Assembly: GCF_030272615.1 (NCBI RefSeq)
Contig: NC_081414.1
Location: 662,480,438-662,544,437 of the forward strand
From: Cryptomeria japonica
Lineage: Eukaryota > Streptophyta > Pinopsida > Cupressales > Cupressaceae
Length of the DNA: 64,000 nt
Reading direction: 5' to 3'
Shown here: positions 10,222-21,584 of the stretch, piece by piece
Numbering within the stretch: position 1 is the stretch's first letter
Layout: each line of letters starts with the position of its first letter
Program-made: the position numbers and the translations under genes
Notes under the pieces: model-generated
Database searches by the model: none
What the model was told of the DNA's origin: nothing
The model's input: the letters and a program-made list of their open reading frames with translations, nothing else

Positions 10222-10600
10222 AACATCTTCGGGGTTCCCGAGATTCCAAAGGTCAAAAGGAGAATGACCTCATAACTTTTGGAGGTTCGAAACTCCAAAG
10301 AAGGAACAAACAAAATGAAGAGAGAACCTAGGATTCCGGGATCCTGGGGCTCCAAGAAGCAAACATAGGACTTCGGGACTCTGGGGTTTTGAAGTTCCAA
10401 AATCAAAGAGAAACCAATGAAGGGAGACTTCAGGATTCCAGAATTTCAAAGTCCCGAAGCATCGACACAAAAAACAATGAAGACTTCGGTGTTTCGGTGT
10501 TTCAAGATTTTGAAACTCCGAAGTCAAACAAAGCAAAAGAAACAAAAGGAATAAAATGCACTTCGGGATCCCGGGAACACGGGGTTCTAAAGTGCGAAAG
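10222..10600. repeat. Degenerate palindromic array with CTTCGGG and CCGAAG words
   Basis: Direct CTTCGG-type words start near 10227, 10371, 10428, 10484 and 10561, with weaker forms near 10276 and 10327. Each is followed 20-40 bp later by an inverted form (GAAG, CCGAAG, CCGAAGT) after a G/C-rich core such as GGGATCCCGGG. Spacing is 44-77 bp, with 56-57 bp in the best part, so it is less regular than the other arrays. A minus-strand open stretch (10270-10545) shows a 19-residue repeat that simply mirrors the 57-bp period. It lies between the gypsy LTR (ending 10031) and an LTR fragment starting at 10702. The rest of 10032-10701 is A/G-rich and unassigned. Confidence 0.6.
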
Positions 10601-10701
10601 AAAAAAAAAATCAGGACGAAGACAAAGCGAAGAAGAAGGGGGGCCCCAGCTCAGGAAGAGAAAAGTTGGGGTGTGTTATGCAAGGCATAACAAGTTCTTA
10701 C

Positions 10702-10850
10702 TGTAGACACCTAAAACTTGCACATCTAATTAAATGATTTTTATTTATTTAATTATTTCTTATTCACCTATTAATTAAACTTATTTTGACCCTCTTTGAA
10801 GTAGCGTGTGACCACATGTTGATTTAAAGAAAATCACTTGATGTGTCTGC
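10702..10850 (+). mobile_element. Fragment of a Ty3/gypsy LTR 5' end, plus orientation
   Basis: Begins TGTAGACACCTAAA and continues for roughly 120-150 bp with TTAATTAA-type AT-rich sequence like the starts of the other LTRs (12865, 57297). Similarity then fades and no TATA box or LTR end follows. The right boundary is approximate. Confidence 0.5.
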
Positions 10851-12864
10851 AAAACTTTTGATTTTGATGTCGTTGCCAATTTTTTTGATATGATGCCCCA
10901 GATATGGATACTGATATGACATCAATATGATAATGATGCCCCCTTGGGAGATCGGTTGTGCATTAAAGGCATGAATGATCTCTCGAAAGAAGAAGAATAT
11001 TATATGAAAGATAGAAGAGTGGATAGTTGATGACATGTGTGTGTTTGATTGGATTGATAAGATTGATTGGATTGATGAGGTTGGGATCAAGTCTGGTTTC
11101 AGGAATGACATCTCCTGTATAAGACAAAGATGATCAAAACGTCTAGTTTTAGGAATGATATATCCTGTAGACATGATCAAAACGTCTGGTTTCAAGAAAG
11201 ATACATCATGTATAAGACATGTTGATGTTGATAGATTTTGAGTGATGGACTGATTGACAAGACATGTGATTAGTTTGATTGTAGACGTTGAGAGTTTTCC
11301 TGTTGTTGATTTGATTCAATGGATGGTATATGCATTTTTATGCTTTGATTTTTCAATTTTTATTTGAGTTTTTGGACATTTTCTTATTTTTAGTGTTTTT
11401 TGGATTAGAAGCAAGATGTATTTGTTTGCCCCAATGTCTAGCAAGGCAAGAAATGCATTAATGAATTGTTGAGTTGAAGATGGATGGGTGAAAGATGGAT
11501 GCATCTTATGATGGAACATGAAGGGACATGTCGAAAGCTTTTTGAAATCATGTTTTTGTCCTTAGTTTTGATCAAGATCAAGGATGGAAAAGGGGATATA
11601 GATGGAGATAGGATATGGATAGGAGAAACAAAATCGTAGAGAAATAATGGATGATTGAAGCAATTAATAGATAGGATAAGGGATATGGACTAGAGGGTAT
11701 GGATAAGGTGAAGCAAGATCATAGATAGGGATGAATTTAGACAAGGTAATGGATAAAGGATAATGGGAGATATGGTATGAAGAAATAGAGTGGATGAACT
11801 TTACCCCCAAGTACAGAGGTTTCTATTTACAAAAAGGGCAATATGTGAGATTGTCACAACATCTAGCACCACCTGAATAAATGTTCCTAAATATTTCAAA
11901 GATAGAGACCCAACCTACACTTATAACCTCTAGAAAATTCAACCGAACATATCTAGCAATTAGGAAGCAGACTCAAAAGGGAAGAAGAATCCCAAATTGG
12001 ATCAAGTTACTTAGCCTTTGATTACCCATGTGTGTGCAAGTGGGTTCGTTTCGGCTCATATGATCATTGTAATCTTCATAATCCAATGTGGCTAGCTACA
12101 CGAGTTACCCTAACTTCAAAAGCATCTTGGATAGAGCCTCGCTACCAGCAAGCATCCATAGCTCTGAAGAGGTTATCGTTGTAATATCACAAATATTTGT
12201 TTATTGCTAGCCAGACATCCATAGCCCCGACGGAGTTACTCACATGTTCCTATAGCCAAGCCTTTTGATATTGTATTTCATTGCATTTTTCTTTTTTCTT
12301 TTCTTGATATTTCTTTTCTCGCTCATGCTTTTGATCTTTTGATATTGCCTTTTTCTCTTCTTGTTTTGCTTGCATTGGCTTATAAGCGATGAAACTTGTT
12401 GGTTCCCAAATCAATAGATCCTAAATCCTAGAGAAATAGCCACTGACTCATAAACAGATCTAGGATTGGGTTTGGCCAACGAACAAGATTCGGGACAAAG
12501 GCTGCAATCTTCTACTCTTCAGGCTCCGCAAGACCTAGGTGGGTATTCCTATAGCAATGTTACACAACATTTTGGTTTTATATAAACAAACATTGCATTG
12601 TATAGCATATGCTTCCAATGAAAATATACCAAGGAAAGTATGATGAACTACAAATTTTGGTCTGAACCTTAGCTTGTATCACTTTGCTTGCATTGAAAGT
12701 TGGCTCTAGTCTATTCCACTCCTAATGCAAAAAATTTGAAAACTGAAATATAAAAGGTGAAATAAGAATGTGAGAATGATCCTGAAACTTAGAAAATATG
12801 ACCAGTGCATGTTCAAAGGGAATACAAAGTCAAACAACGGGCCTAAATACTAACAATATCATGG
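10851..12864. other. Degenerate repeat-derived DNA without a gene
   Basis: No supported gene. 11091-11220 holds three copies of a block beginning GTCTGGTTTCAGGAATGA (starts 11091, 11141, 11183) together with ATCAAAACGTCT words. 11240-11800 is rich in GGATGGA and GGATA words. 11820-12560 has no clear relation to other parts of the window. Probably old retroelement leader or tail sequence. Confidence 0.5.
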
Positions 12865-14330
12865 TGTAGACACATAAATTTATCCACTAAATTAAATGAA
12901 TATTTAGTATTTATTTGATTATTTAACCATCAGTCAACAATTAGTTAAATTGATATTTAAATAATTCATCTTGAACCTCTTCTTCTATTAATTAAATAAA
13001 TTATTCAATTTATTTAAATTAATTCATTAAAGCATACTCTAACAATTAAATAAATAAATAAAGCATATTTGTTTAATTTAACCCCTTTCCTCATTTAAAT
13101 AAATAAATAAATATTTATTTAAATCTCTAAACTCCCCCCCCCCCCCCCAACTTGCATTCTCCTACAAATGAAAGTTGCACAATTTTAGTTGAAATAAATG
13201 AATTTTATTTTAATTAAAATCCTATTTTATCTCACCCACGAAACCCACTTGCATCCTAAACCCCTTCTAGATTCTTCTGATCCATTCCAAATTAGCCTAA
13301 TCCCCCTCCCTAATTATTGTCACATTCCTAAGCAAAGAGAAGCCACTTCTCAAAGCCTCCAAAGTCTTTGAAATGCATTAAAGGCTTTTTATCCTTCAAC
13401 AAGTTAACCCCCAAAGTCTTCCAAACCATTTATGGCTCTTACATAACCATTAATGGTTAAAATCAACTCACCCACATGGTTAGAGGCTTTTCCTCTAAAT
13501 CAACCCTCATTTAACTCATGGGTCTCTTCAAGTATTCATTGCCTTGACCATGGTTATCCCTATTAACTCTTGCACAAGAAATTATCCATTGGATAAAGAC
13601 ATTATTCATTGGATAAAAGCTTTATTCACTAGCTCAAGCCTAACCAAGCCCTCCCAAGGTAACCTTCATGTCAGCTCAAGCATTTAATGCTTATTCCCTC
13701 TCCTCTCAAGCCATCTCATGTTGACACTTGTCATCATGGGATTGAGTTGAAAGCCATCACATGGATCATAAACCCATCAATCCTGGCCCTTGTTAAGATT
13801 ACCCAATCTTGACCATCCATTGCCCTATTTCTCCTATAAATAGAGCTCTCATTCTTCATTTTCAGGATTAGAAGTCTTTGTGCATCAAACTTATAATCAT
13901 TTTAAAGAGAGCATTTAGAAGCATTTGCATTGTTATTATACTAATATTTATATAGACTAATTAGGTGCTTTCTCATAGTAAATCATTCACACTTGCATAA
14001 GCAGTTGTTTCCATTTTCACAACCATCTTGAATCTTCATATGCCATCCATGAATAGTGCAAAAAGCTGAGAATTGCACTCATGTGGGACTTGGAGAGGAG
14101 AGGAACATGGGAGGAACATCTATGAGCATTTTGGGGAGTATCTTGGGGGGTTTTCTTTCCCTTTTTCGTTTATGTATGCTTCTTATTGTGTGTTTTATAT
14201 CTCTCTTGATGTGCATGTTAAGGTTTTTAGGTTCATTCATCTTTGGTTTTGGTTGTGACTAATCTGCTAATGTTTGAACTGTGTCTTTTGTGCCTTGTGC
14301 GCCTTTTGACGTGCATCACATAGTATCAAC
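12865..14330 (+). mobile_element. Plus-strand Ty3/gypsy LTR copy, probably solo
   Basis: Starts TGTAGACACATAAA and follows the minus-strand LTR at 8564-10031 over most of its length: AT-rich first third, a C-run at 13134-13148, ACTTCTCAAAGCCTCC-type blocks, then the TATA region. No primer-binding site or coding sequence follows, so it is probably a solo LTR left by recombination. The 3' end is not sharply defined. GTGCATCACA at 14311-14320 is a candidate terminus, and I found no clear repeat of the CATGG that precedes 12865. Confidence 0.65.
13835..13843 (+). promoter_or_regulatory. TATA box of the plus-strand LTR copy
   Basis: TATAAATAG followed by AGCTCTCATTC, the counterpart of the box at 9038-9046 on the opposite strand. 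Confidence 0.55.
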
Positions 14331-15098
14331 ATTAAGCTCCAATACTAAACATTCAAGACTTGCTTAAAATGCTCAAATTGAGAATGCATCCACAACTTCC
14401 TCACAATATCACTTACACAAATGCTACAGTATTCAAGATAGAATTTAATTCATTTTACTTGAAATGAAACCTATCAAGGAATACACAGTCTCTATCAGAG
14501 AAGACAAGTTGAACATGTCATTAACATAACAACTCATACAACACAATACAAGAGATATGAGCAAGAAAAATTAATGTTCTCTATATTGATTTTCAGAATA
14601 AAATTGATACATTCATGATAGATTGCTATGCTCACTAAACGTGCATAAGACCAACTGTCATTATATTGCCTCACAACTTTCCTAGTACATACCAACCAAA
14701 ACTTCAGAATCCTTCTTCTTGGCCCTGAATTCCCTTTTATAAGACAAGGGAGCAAAACAAGCTTCATGCCAAGAAGACACTTGTCACAATTTGATTGCAT
14801 TACAATTTGCCCTAAGGCCTTTTGTCCTTATCACTATACGTACAATCTTCTTTGTTGCATTAAATGCAAGGGGCAGGGCTGCAAGGGTGTCATCATGGGA
14901 GCTTTGGATTGCAGGCCTACAAAAACTACCTTTTCATTGGTACTTTAACGTCTACTCCTGTCAGGATTTGAAGTACATCTTGGAGTCTGGTAGCAGGTAA
15001 CCTGGAGAATGGTCTTTGGTGATTGAGTACTTCTATCAATCCACCTCAAAATTAGCAACCTGCACAAAATTTATAGTAAAAAAATAGAAGGATTAAGA
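14331..15098. other. Region without a supported gene
   Basis: Sequence downstream of the minus-strand unknown ORF. Short open stretches occur on both strands but have no recognisable content or homologous counterpart in the window. It may include the 3' untranslated part of that ORF. Confidence 0.4.
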
Positions 15099-17505
15099 CT
15101 AATCCTCTCCCTCAAGTTGCTCTTCTTTCAAGGAGCAGTACTTTCTATGCAATGCTTCTATCTCATCCATTGGCCAAGAAAAAACCCTCAAACCCTACAA
15201 CTTATTTATTGATTCCCTTGTTTTGTGGGTTGGCACAGTTGCGACCTCCAAAGTAAATCTATGGTACATCAAATCAACCTTCATGATCTTATCAATGATA
15301 TTATATTATGATTCACTTTGAGCTGTATCAGCAGCCAAGGAAGTCAAAACTGCATTTATGGCATCTTGGAAGCCTTGCTTCCACTCTTCTAGGCCTTTGA
15401 TTTGTCCTTCGTCTGCCAAAATTGTGGGGATATCCCACCTTTTCAATCCCCGGAAAGAATCAATCATTTTAACTAATGCCTTCTTTTCATCCTCAACATT
15501 AGGCAATTCTTTAATCAATAAATTGTAATTCTTCCAAGTCACCCCTACAAATTGGGGTGGAGAGGCTACATTTTTTACCGCTAGCACGACCTCTTTTAAA
15601 TTCTGACCCTTTGGCATCCAGGTGGTCCTAATAGGCTGAAAGAATGAAATAATTTCATCTAGGTGACTAAGGAGCTGTGAAGTCAAAGAATATGAGGTGT
15701 GCACCTCGCTAAATTTTTCAATAATTTTACTCGACACTTGCAAAATTGTAGACTTCCTGATTTCAAAATAATTATTCTCAACTTCATCTTTGAACCTTTG
15801 TAATTCTTTATTCATCCTTTCTAACTCTTCAAGTCTATTTCCTCTTGGAGAATTTGTTGTTATTTTCTTTATTTTCTCCTTTAATGCAATGTTTTCAATG
15901 AATAACTTATTATAATTTGCATTAAGAGCCACGTGCATGTCCTTCAACATTACATGTTTTTGCTCAAGATCTTCTACTAATAGCTGAGCAAATTGGACTA
16001 CATGTGACGTGATAGCTACAACCTCAGATGCAGTAGTGTCTTCAAGTGTCCTCACCACTGCATCTCATGTCTTTTGTTGTCCACCCTGCAAAACTATGGG
16101 CTTTTGAACATTTGGGGATTTATATCATAGAGAAAAAGCCTTTAGGCTTATGCTTACCCTTGACCCATGCTCTCCAAACTCTTTGGTAAAATTGGGGTCC
16201 TTTTGCCGCATCTAACAAAAAGATTTTCTCAAAATCCCAGTCGGGAACAAGAAGCATGCCACTATTCTGAATCATCTCCCTGCCTTCTTCGGGGGTGCAT
16301 CTGAAACTGTTCGTATCAAAATTCCTAATTTCTTCATCAAATAAATTCTTTAACTTTTCTCTAAGCCAAAAGGATTTGAACTCGGGAGAGTTCACAAAAT
16401 TGTCATCTACCATGAAGTTCTTTGAAGCAATAATTCTTTCATCATCTGTTTCCTCTACAGGAATTGTGCTAGGGATGATGGTCCTATCCAAATCATTGAG
16501 GATCTCAGTAGCTTCATCTACATGGAATGTTTCCTGCGGGGGAGAGGGTGGTGACACATTTGTATCAAAATCCTCTTGAATATCTACAAATTTAGAAATT
16601 TTTTCTTTTCCCTTTTCAATCTTTTTGACTTGTTCAACAACTTGCCTAGAGGTTTAAGGAGACAGTTCTTCAACTGTTACTGTATTCCCCTTCACCTTGT
16701 ACACTACAGGGAATGGGTCAATTGGCCTTTCTTCAAATTTAGCCCCTTTATCCTTGACATCCCTTCTCTCCATTTCCATATTTATTATGTCATCTGCCTT
16801 TCGCATCATGAAAGACATCTTAGCAAAATCATTTTGAAAATCTTTGTAAAAACCTTCAAAATTGGGATCTTCCCGCTTCCTTTCCCTCTCAAGATTCTTC
16901 ATGAGCTCCCATTTCTTCTTATTCTGATATACCTCAATGGGGAAATAATTTCTAATTATATACTCTCTTTCATCAAAGGAATGAAAATAACCCTTCTCCT
17001 TTAGCTTATGTATCCTAAGATCATTTATACCAAGCCTGGGCAACCCTTAATATGTATTTCTTTACCAAAAAGTCTTGTACCTTCTCCAAGGTATCACAAC
17101 CTATAGTAAATTATCCAAAAACAATCACCCTAGGGAGGAGCCTCCCCTTCTTATCTGTTTTAATTTGCTCCCTCTCCATCCACATTATTTGCCAGATTAA
17201 TTCAAGGAATGCTAGCCTAGGAGAGACAAAAAGTGGCAAAACATGGGGTGCTTGCTCACACCCGTAGACCCTGATGATAGTGTAGTTGCCATACAAGAAG
17301 AAATATCCAAAATTATGGACGAATGCCCCCTCTAGATATATCATCCCTTCAGCCCTACAACTTTTATCCTCAAAATTTTAATGATATTCTTGGGTAGCCT
17401 TGGTAACTTAACCCCAAGCCTTGATAATACTTTCCTAACAAAATGATCAAAGAAAACACAGTAATTACCAAACTTGGACCCTTTATCCCACACCTGAGTC
17501 CACCT
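15099..17505 (-). pseudogene. Unknown large ORF, C-terminal part (split by a copia insertion)
   Basis: On the minus strand, coding-like sequence runs from 17505 to a stop at 15099-15101 through several frames: 17344-17111, 17043-16654, 16557-16120, 16058-15306 and a last piece ending in KEEQLEGED. Next to the insertion the frame reads WDKGSKFGNYCVFFDHFVRK-like sequence before 17344. Visible content includes a basic segment (KNLERERKRED), an acidic and hydrophobic segment, and a strong coiled coil around 15750-15990 (LVEDLEQKHVML, ELERMNKELQRFKDE). It has no intron and no motif I recognise. The matching N-terminal part lies at 25268-26803, beyond the inserted copia element. Several stops and frameshifts make it a pseudogene. 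I cannot name the family. Confidence 0.6.
17501..17505. repeat. Target site duplication CACCT, left copy
   Basis: CACCT lies directly before the 5' LTR (TGTTGGTATTACAG at 17506) and again directly after the 3' LTR (25268-25272). The 5-bp duplication is typical of copia integration and proves that both LTRs belong to one insertion. Confidence 0.9.
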
Positions 17506-19014
17506 TGTTGGTATTACAGTAAGAAAGATTGTTGATATTCAATAAGGATATTGGGAAGGTTGTTGAAGATTATTGATATAACCGAAGAAGGATGATAACT
17601 ATCTTTATAACATTATTATGTCATTGATGTCAAGAAATTGATTATCTGATTCAGTATGATGTTGCCATATCTTAAGAAGATTGATTAGAAGAGAATTAAG
17701 ATGTCGGTAAAAGACACAGAAAGAATGTGATGAATAAAGGGAGGAATAAGTTATTCAATGGGCAACTATTACTGAGTTAGACAATGATGAGATCATGATG
17801 TTTAGATTATTTTGATATCCTACATATGTTGTTGATTGTAAGGTCAATACTATACTATGCAACCGAGCAAAGAACCTGGTCAGTAAACCCTAAGGAACCT
17901 AGTCGGTAAACCCTAAGGTTATCAATATCGGTTAATGAAGGCGAAATGTCTACTGAGTAAAGTTTAGTATTTACCGAGTTGCAACTGAGTTATGACAGTG
18001 CGCATTGGATGGATAAAAGCACTATTTAATGAAGGACAATGATTAGCTGGAAATGTATAAATGATTGTATGTCGTGCATGAAGTTTGTTAAAGATCTATG
18101 GCAAAGGAAAATCGGCAAGAAGATCTACAACACAGATTGAACCGCAATAACCTTGTGAAAGTTCCAAGAAGGGAATGCAAGTCTCGAGGTAAGGTAAAAC
18201 ATTTTCATATCAGAAGGATACATTGAACCTGGTCAAGTTTGAAGATCTGATGGCTAAGATTGATCATGGGAAATGTGATCAAGGAGATTCAGCAGTTAGC
18301 AATTGTTTATAAATAAGGAATCAATGTATGTGGGCAAGTGTATGCACAGGGATGCTGCATAGTGATTACCGAGCACAACAGCTTGAAGACCTGTTTGAAT
18401 AATAGAGTAGAGAGCCCAGCAGAGGGACAAGATAAGTCCTATGACTAGATTGTTTTGAGCAAATAAGAATCTGCTTTAGCATTTTAGATGTGAAGTTGTA
18501 GATAGATTTTTATTACTGTAATTTTGTAAGTGACAGAAAATCTCTTAACCGAGTGGACTTAACAGTCTTATATGTAAACCCTCTAGCAAGGTAACATTCT
18601 AAACGAGTGTTTGAAATCCTTTGACAAGGTCACTTCTAACAAAGTGAAGATCCCAACAGATCTGAGGGAAATCCCTTAACCAGGTCACATCTAGCAATGT
18701 GTTTGTAATCTTTAACAGGATTTGCTTTTAACTGAGCATACTCTAGAAGAGTATATTTCTTAGTGGGTCCGAAATCCCACAGTGGTTTTTCCCAATTTGG
18801 GTTTCCACGTTAAATCTAGTGTTATGAGTGTTATTATGATTATGTGTTCATAAGTTTGCACGTTTAACAGTTTTTTGGTTAAGTTGCTGAAGTATAAGTT
18901 ACCGAGGTTGAATCTGTTGATTTTATGGAAGTTTAAGTTTGTATGATTCACCCCCCCCCTCTCATCTTGTTAGCTATTGGCATCTGTACTTTACATTAAG
19001 TATCGGAACTAACA
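17506..19014 (+). repeat. Copia 5' LTR
   Basis: Begins TGTTGGTATTACAG and ends GGAACTAACA. It contains a TATA box (TATAAATA, 18308-18315) and near its end a C-run followed by TCTCATCTTG, the usual U5 region of this copia group. The word ACCGAG and the related CGGTAAACC recur through the LTR and the coding part. Confidence 0.9.
18308..18315 (+). promoter_or_regulatory. TATA box of the copia 5' LTR
   Basis: TATAAATA in the 5' LTR; the same box stands at 24552-24559 in the 3' LTR. It would start the genomic transcript about 30 bp downstream. Confidence 0.5.
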
Positions 19015-19016
19015 AT

Positions 19017-19028
19017 TGATATCAGAGC
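19017..19028 (+). other. Copia primer-binding site (tRNA-iMet type, one mismatch)
   Basis: TGATATCAGAGC, two bases after the LTR end, differs by one base from the usual TGGTATCAGAGC complementary to initiator tRNA-Met. The unmutated form appears in the second copia-like element at 52121. Confidence 0.8.
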
Positions 19029-19079
19029 TTTGGACTTTGGAAGAAAAAGTTTAAAGGTACTTGAGGCAAAGATCCGAAG

Positions 19080-20150
19080 ATGTATAAAAGGGATGCACCG
19101 AAGTTGAACAAGTCAAGTTTCTCCACGTGGCAGAAAAGGATGAAGCTACATTTACCAGGAATTGGAGAATATGCAACATATTATCTGGAGAATGATTACA
19201 TTGCACCGAGCACCAACCCTATGACCTTGGAAGAGATTAAGGCAAAGCAAGAACATATTCAAGCTATGATTGAAATAACATCAGCATTGACCGACTCAAA
19301 GTTTAATGATCTAGAAGGCTGTAATGATGCAAAAGCAATGTGGACTAAGCTCATATCTGTGCATGGAGGTGATGAACATGTTCAAAGAGAAAAAGTAGAT
19401 AGTCTAAGAGGACAACTTGAATCCATGAGGATGAATGAAGATGAGAACATAACCCAATACAATACAAGACTAAAGGAGATTGTCAATCAAATTAAAGGAG
19501 CAGGTGGAACTATTGAAGAAAAGGATATAACAAGTAAGTTGTTGAGAACCCTTCTACCAGCTTATGCTATTCGAGTCTCTGCAATCAATTAATTGAGGTT
19601 TGTACCTAATATGCCAGTTTATTTGGATGCTACTATTGGTAAGCTACATGCATTTGAGTTAAGTAATTTTGATAATAGTGGGTCTTCGGTAAATAAAGTA
19701 GAATCTACATTCAGTTCTTTTCATATTGGTGAATCTGATGATTACAATGATAGAATGAGTAAGTACTCTGAAGGGGATCACAGTGGAGCAAGTGAAAGAT
19801 TTCACATGAACATGGAAAAAGTGCACAAACTGTATGAGGAAATCAAGAAGCAAGAAGAATTTGAAGCATTATTAGCCAGAAGGTTACCGAGAGGAAAAGG
19901 TAAGTATAAAGGAAAGCTACCTTTAAAATGTTTCAACTGTGATAAAATAGGACATATGGCTTCTAACTGCCCTGACAAAGAATCTAGTGAAAAGAGAGAA
20001 TACCAAGATAACAGGCAGAAAGATAACCAATACAGAGGACACCGAGACTTTAGAAGGAGAGATAGAAAGACATGTCTAGTAGCAGATGAGGAATCCAAGG
20101 ATGACAAATCTGATGAAACTGATACCGAGGAAGTTGTTTATGTGGCTATT
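19080..20150 (+). pseudogene. Copia gag (UBN2-type capsid and zinc knuckle)
   Basis: Starts at ATG 19080 (MYKRDAPKLNKSSFSTWQ), a typical copia gag start 52 bases after the primer-binding site. The capsid domain includes AKAMWTKLISVHGG, VDSLRGQLESMRM and EDENITQYNTRLKEIVNQI. A TAA at 19590 interrupts it after 170 codons, and the frame goes on unchanged from 19593. A zinc knuckle CFNCDKIGHMASNC follows a basic run (RRLPRGKGKYKGK) near 19930-19970. Gag packages the element RNA. The reading frame then continues into protease. Confidence 0.9.
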
Positions 20151-21584
20151 AAAGATGGATCTGATGAAGAAAGGTATGAAGAAAAAGCCCTAATATCTCA
20201 CATAAATAATAATGATTCTTGGATCATAGACTGTGGATGCTCACATCATATGACAAGTGATAAACACGAGTTTGTTAAATTAGAAGACTATGATGGAGCC
20301 TATGTAAGATTTGGTAATGATGCACCATGTCCGGTAAAAGGTAAAGGATCTATAACACTTCTTGACAATGCTAAATGTGATGATGTATACTAGGTTGAAG
20401 GTTTGAAATACAATTTGTTGAGTGTAGCACAGCTAAACAATACAGGATACCGAATAGAATTTCAGAAAGGAATTGTCAAAGTTCATGATAAGCATGGAAA
20501 GTTAGCTGCTACCGAGACACAAACAAAAGGTCATGCATTTCATCTTGACTCAACTCGGAACAAGTGTCTTTATGCAAAGATAGATGATACCTGGTTATGG
20601 CATAAAAGGTTTTCTCATGTAAATTTTAATAATCTGATCAAAATAAGTAAGAAGCACCGAGTAAGAGGTCTACCGAGTCTTGAAAAACCTAAGAATGCTA
20701 TGTGCCGAGGATTCTAGATGGATAAGATGACAAGATCAAGCTTTACAAGTAAGTCCTACACTTCTAAAGGAATTTTAGATCTAGTACACACCAATCTTTG
20801 TGGTCCTATGAAAGTTCAAAGTTATTATGGTGATAAATATTTCATATTATTTGTGGATGATTATTCAAGGATGATGTCAGTCGTGTTTTTAAAAGAAAAA
20901 TCTGAAGGTTTTCAAATGTTCAAATGGTACAAGACAAGAGTTGAAAATGAAACAAGAAGACAACTGAAATGTCTTAGATCTGATAGAGGAGGAAAATTCA
21001 CTTCTGATGAATTTAACTTATACTGCAATGATCATGGTATAAAGAGGCAAGTATCTGCACCAAGAACACCTTAGCAAAATGGGATAGCCGAGAGAAGAAA
21101 CATATCAATTGTGAATTGTGCAAGAACCCTGATGATAGAAAAGAGGGTACCTCAAACATTTTGGAGAGAAGCAATCAACACTACAGTTTACACCCTGAAC
21201 CAAGTTCAACTAAAGAAAGGAACTATGAAGACACCATATGAGATCTGGTATGGCAAGAAACCTAATGTAAGTTACTTTAAAATCTTTGGAAGTAGATGCT
21301 ATGTTCACAAAGATGACAGAAATGGAAAGTTTGATCAGAAAAGTGAAGAAGGAACATTTATTGGTTATTATTCTAGAAGTAAAGCATTTAAATGTCTGAT
21401 CAAATCATCTAACAAAATAGTGGAAAGTACAAATGTGAAAATTGATGAATTTGTAGAAAGAAATGATGAAGGAAATTCCAAAGAACTAGAAGATTATGAA
21501 GAATTTGTTTATGTTCAACCGAGAAAGCTGTTGAAGAAAACGAAGATAATGTCGAGTTACCGAGTGATGAAGAAGATCATATAG
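20151..21584 (+). pseudogene. Copia protease and integrase
   Basis: Protease: WIIDCGCSHHMTSDKHEF near 20220-20275, where copia proteases normally have D-S-G at the active site, so Ser is replaced by Cys. A TAG at 20391-20393 follows, then the pre-integrase zinc region (LWHKRFSHVNFNNL near 20600), another TAG at 20715-20717, and the integrase core: HTNLCGPM near 20785 (usually HTDLCGPM, so the first catalytic Asp is Asn), FVDDYSRM (second Asp present), a TAG at 21072-21074, and AERRN (Glu present). A frameshift near 21518 ends the frame, and the sense of the sequence continues in the next frame into RT. Integrase would insert the DNA copy into the genome. This one cannot. Confidence 0.9.

Noticed and set aside
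10270-10545. Minus-strand ORF with a 19-residue repeat
   Set aside because: The repeat mirrors the 57-bp DNA period, is hydrophobic and Cys-rich without a known fold, and another frame is open too.
14056-14262. Small hydrophobic plus-strand ORFs inside the LTR copy
   Set aside because: They lie in LTR sequence that aligns to the other LTR, have no counterpart there, and overlap each other in two frames.
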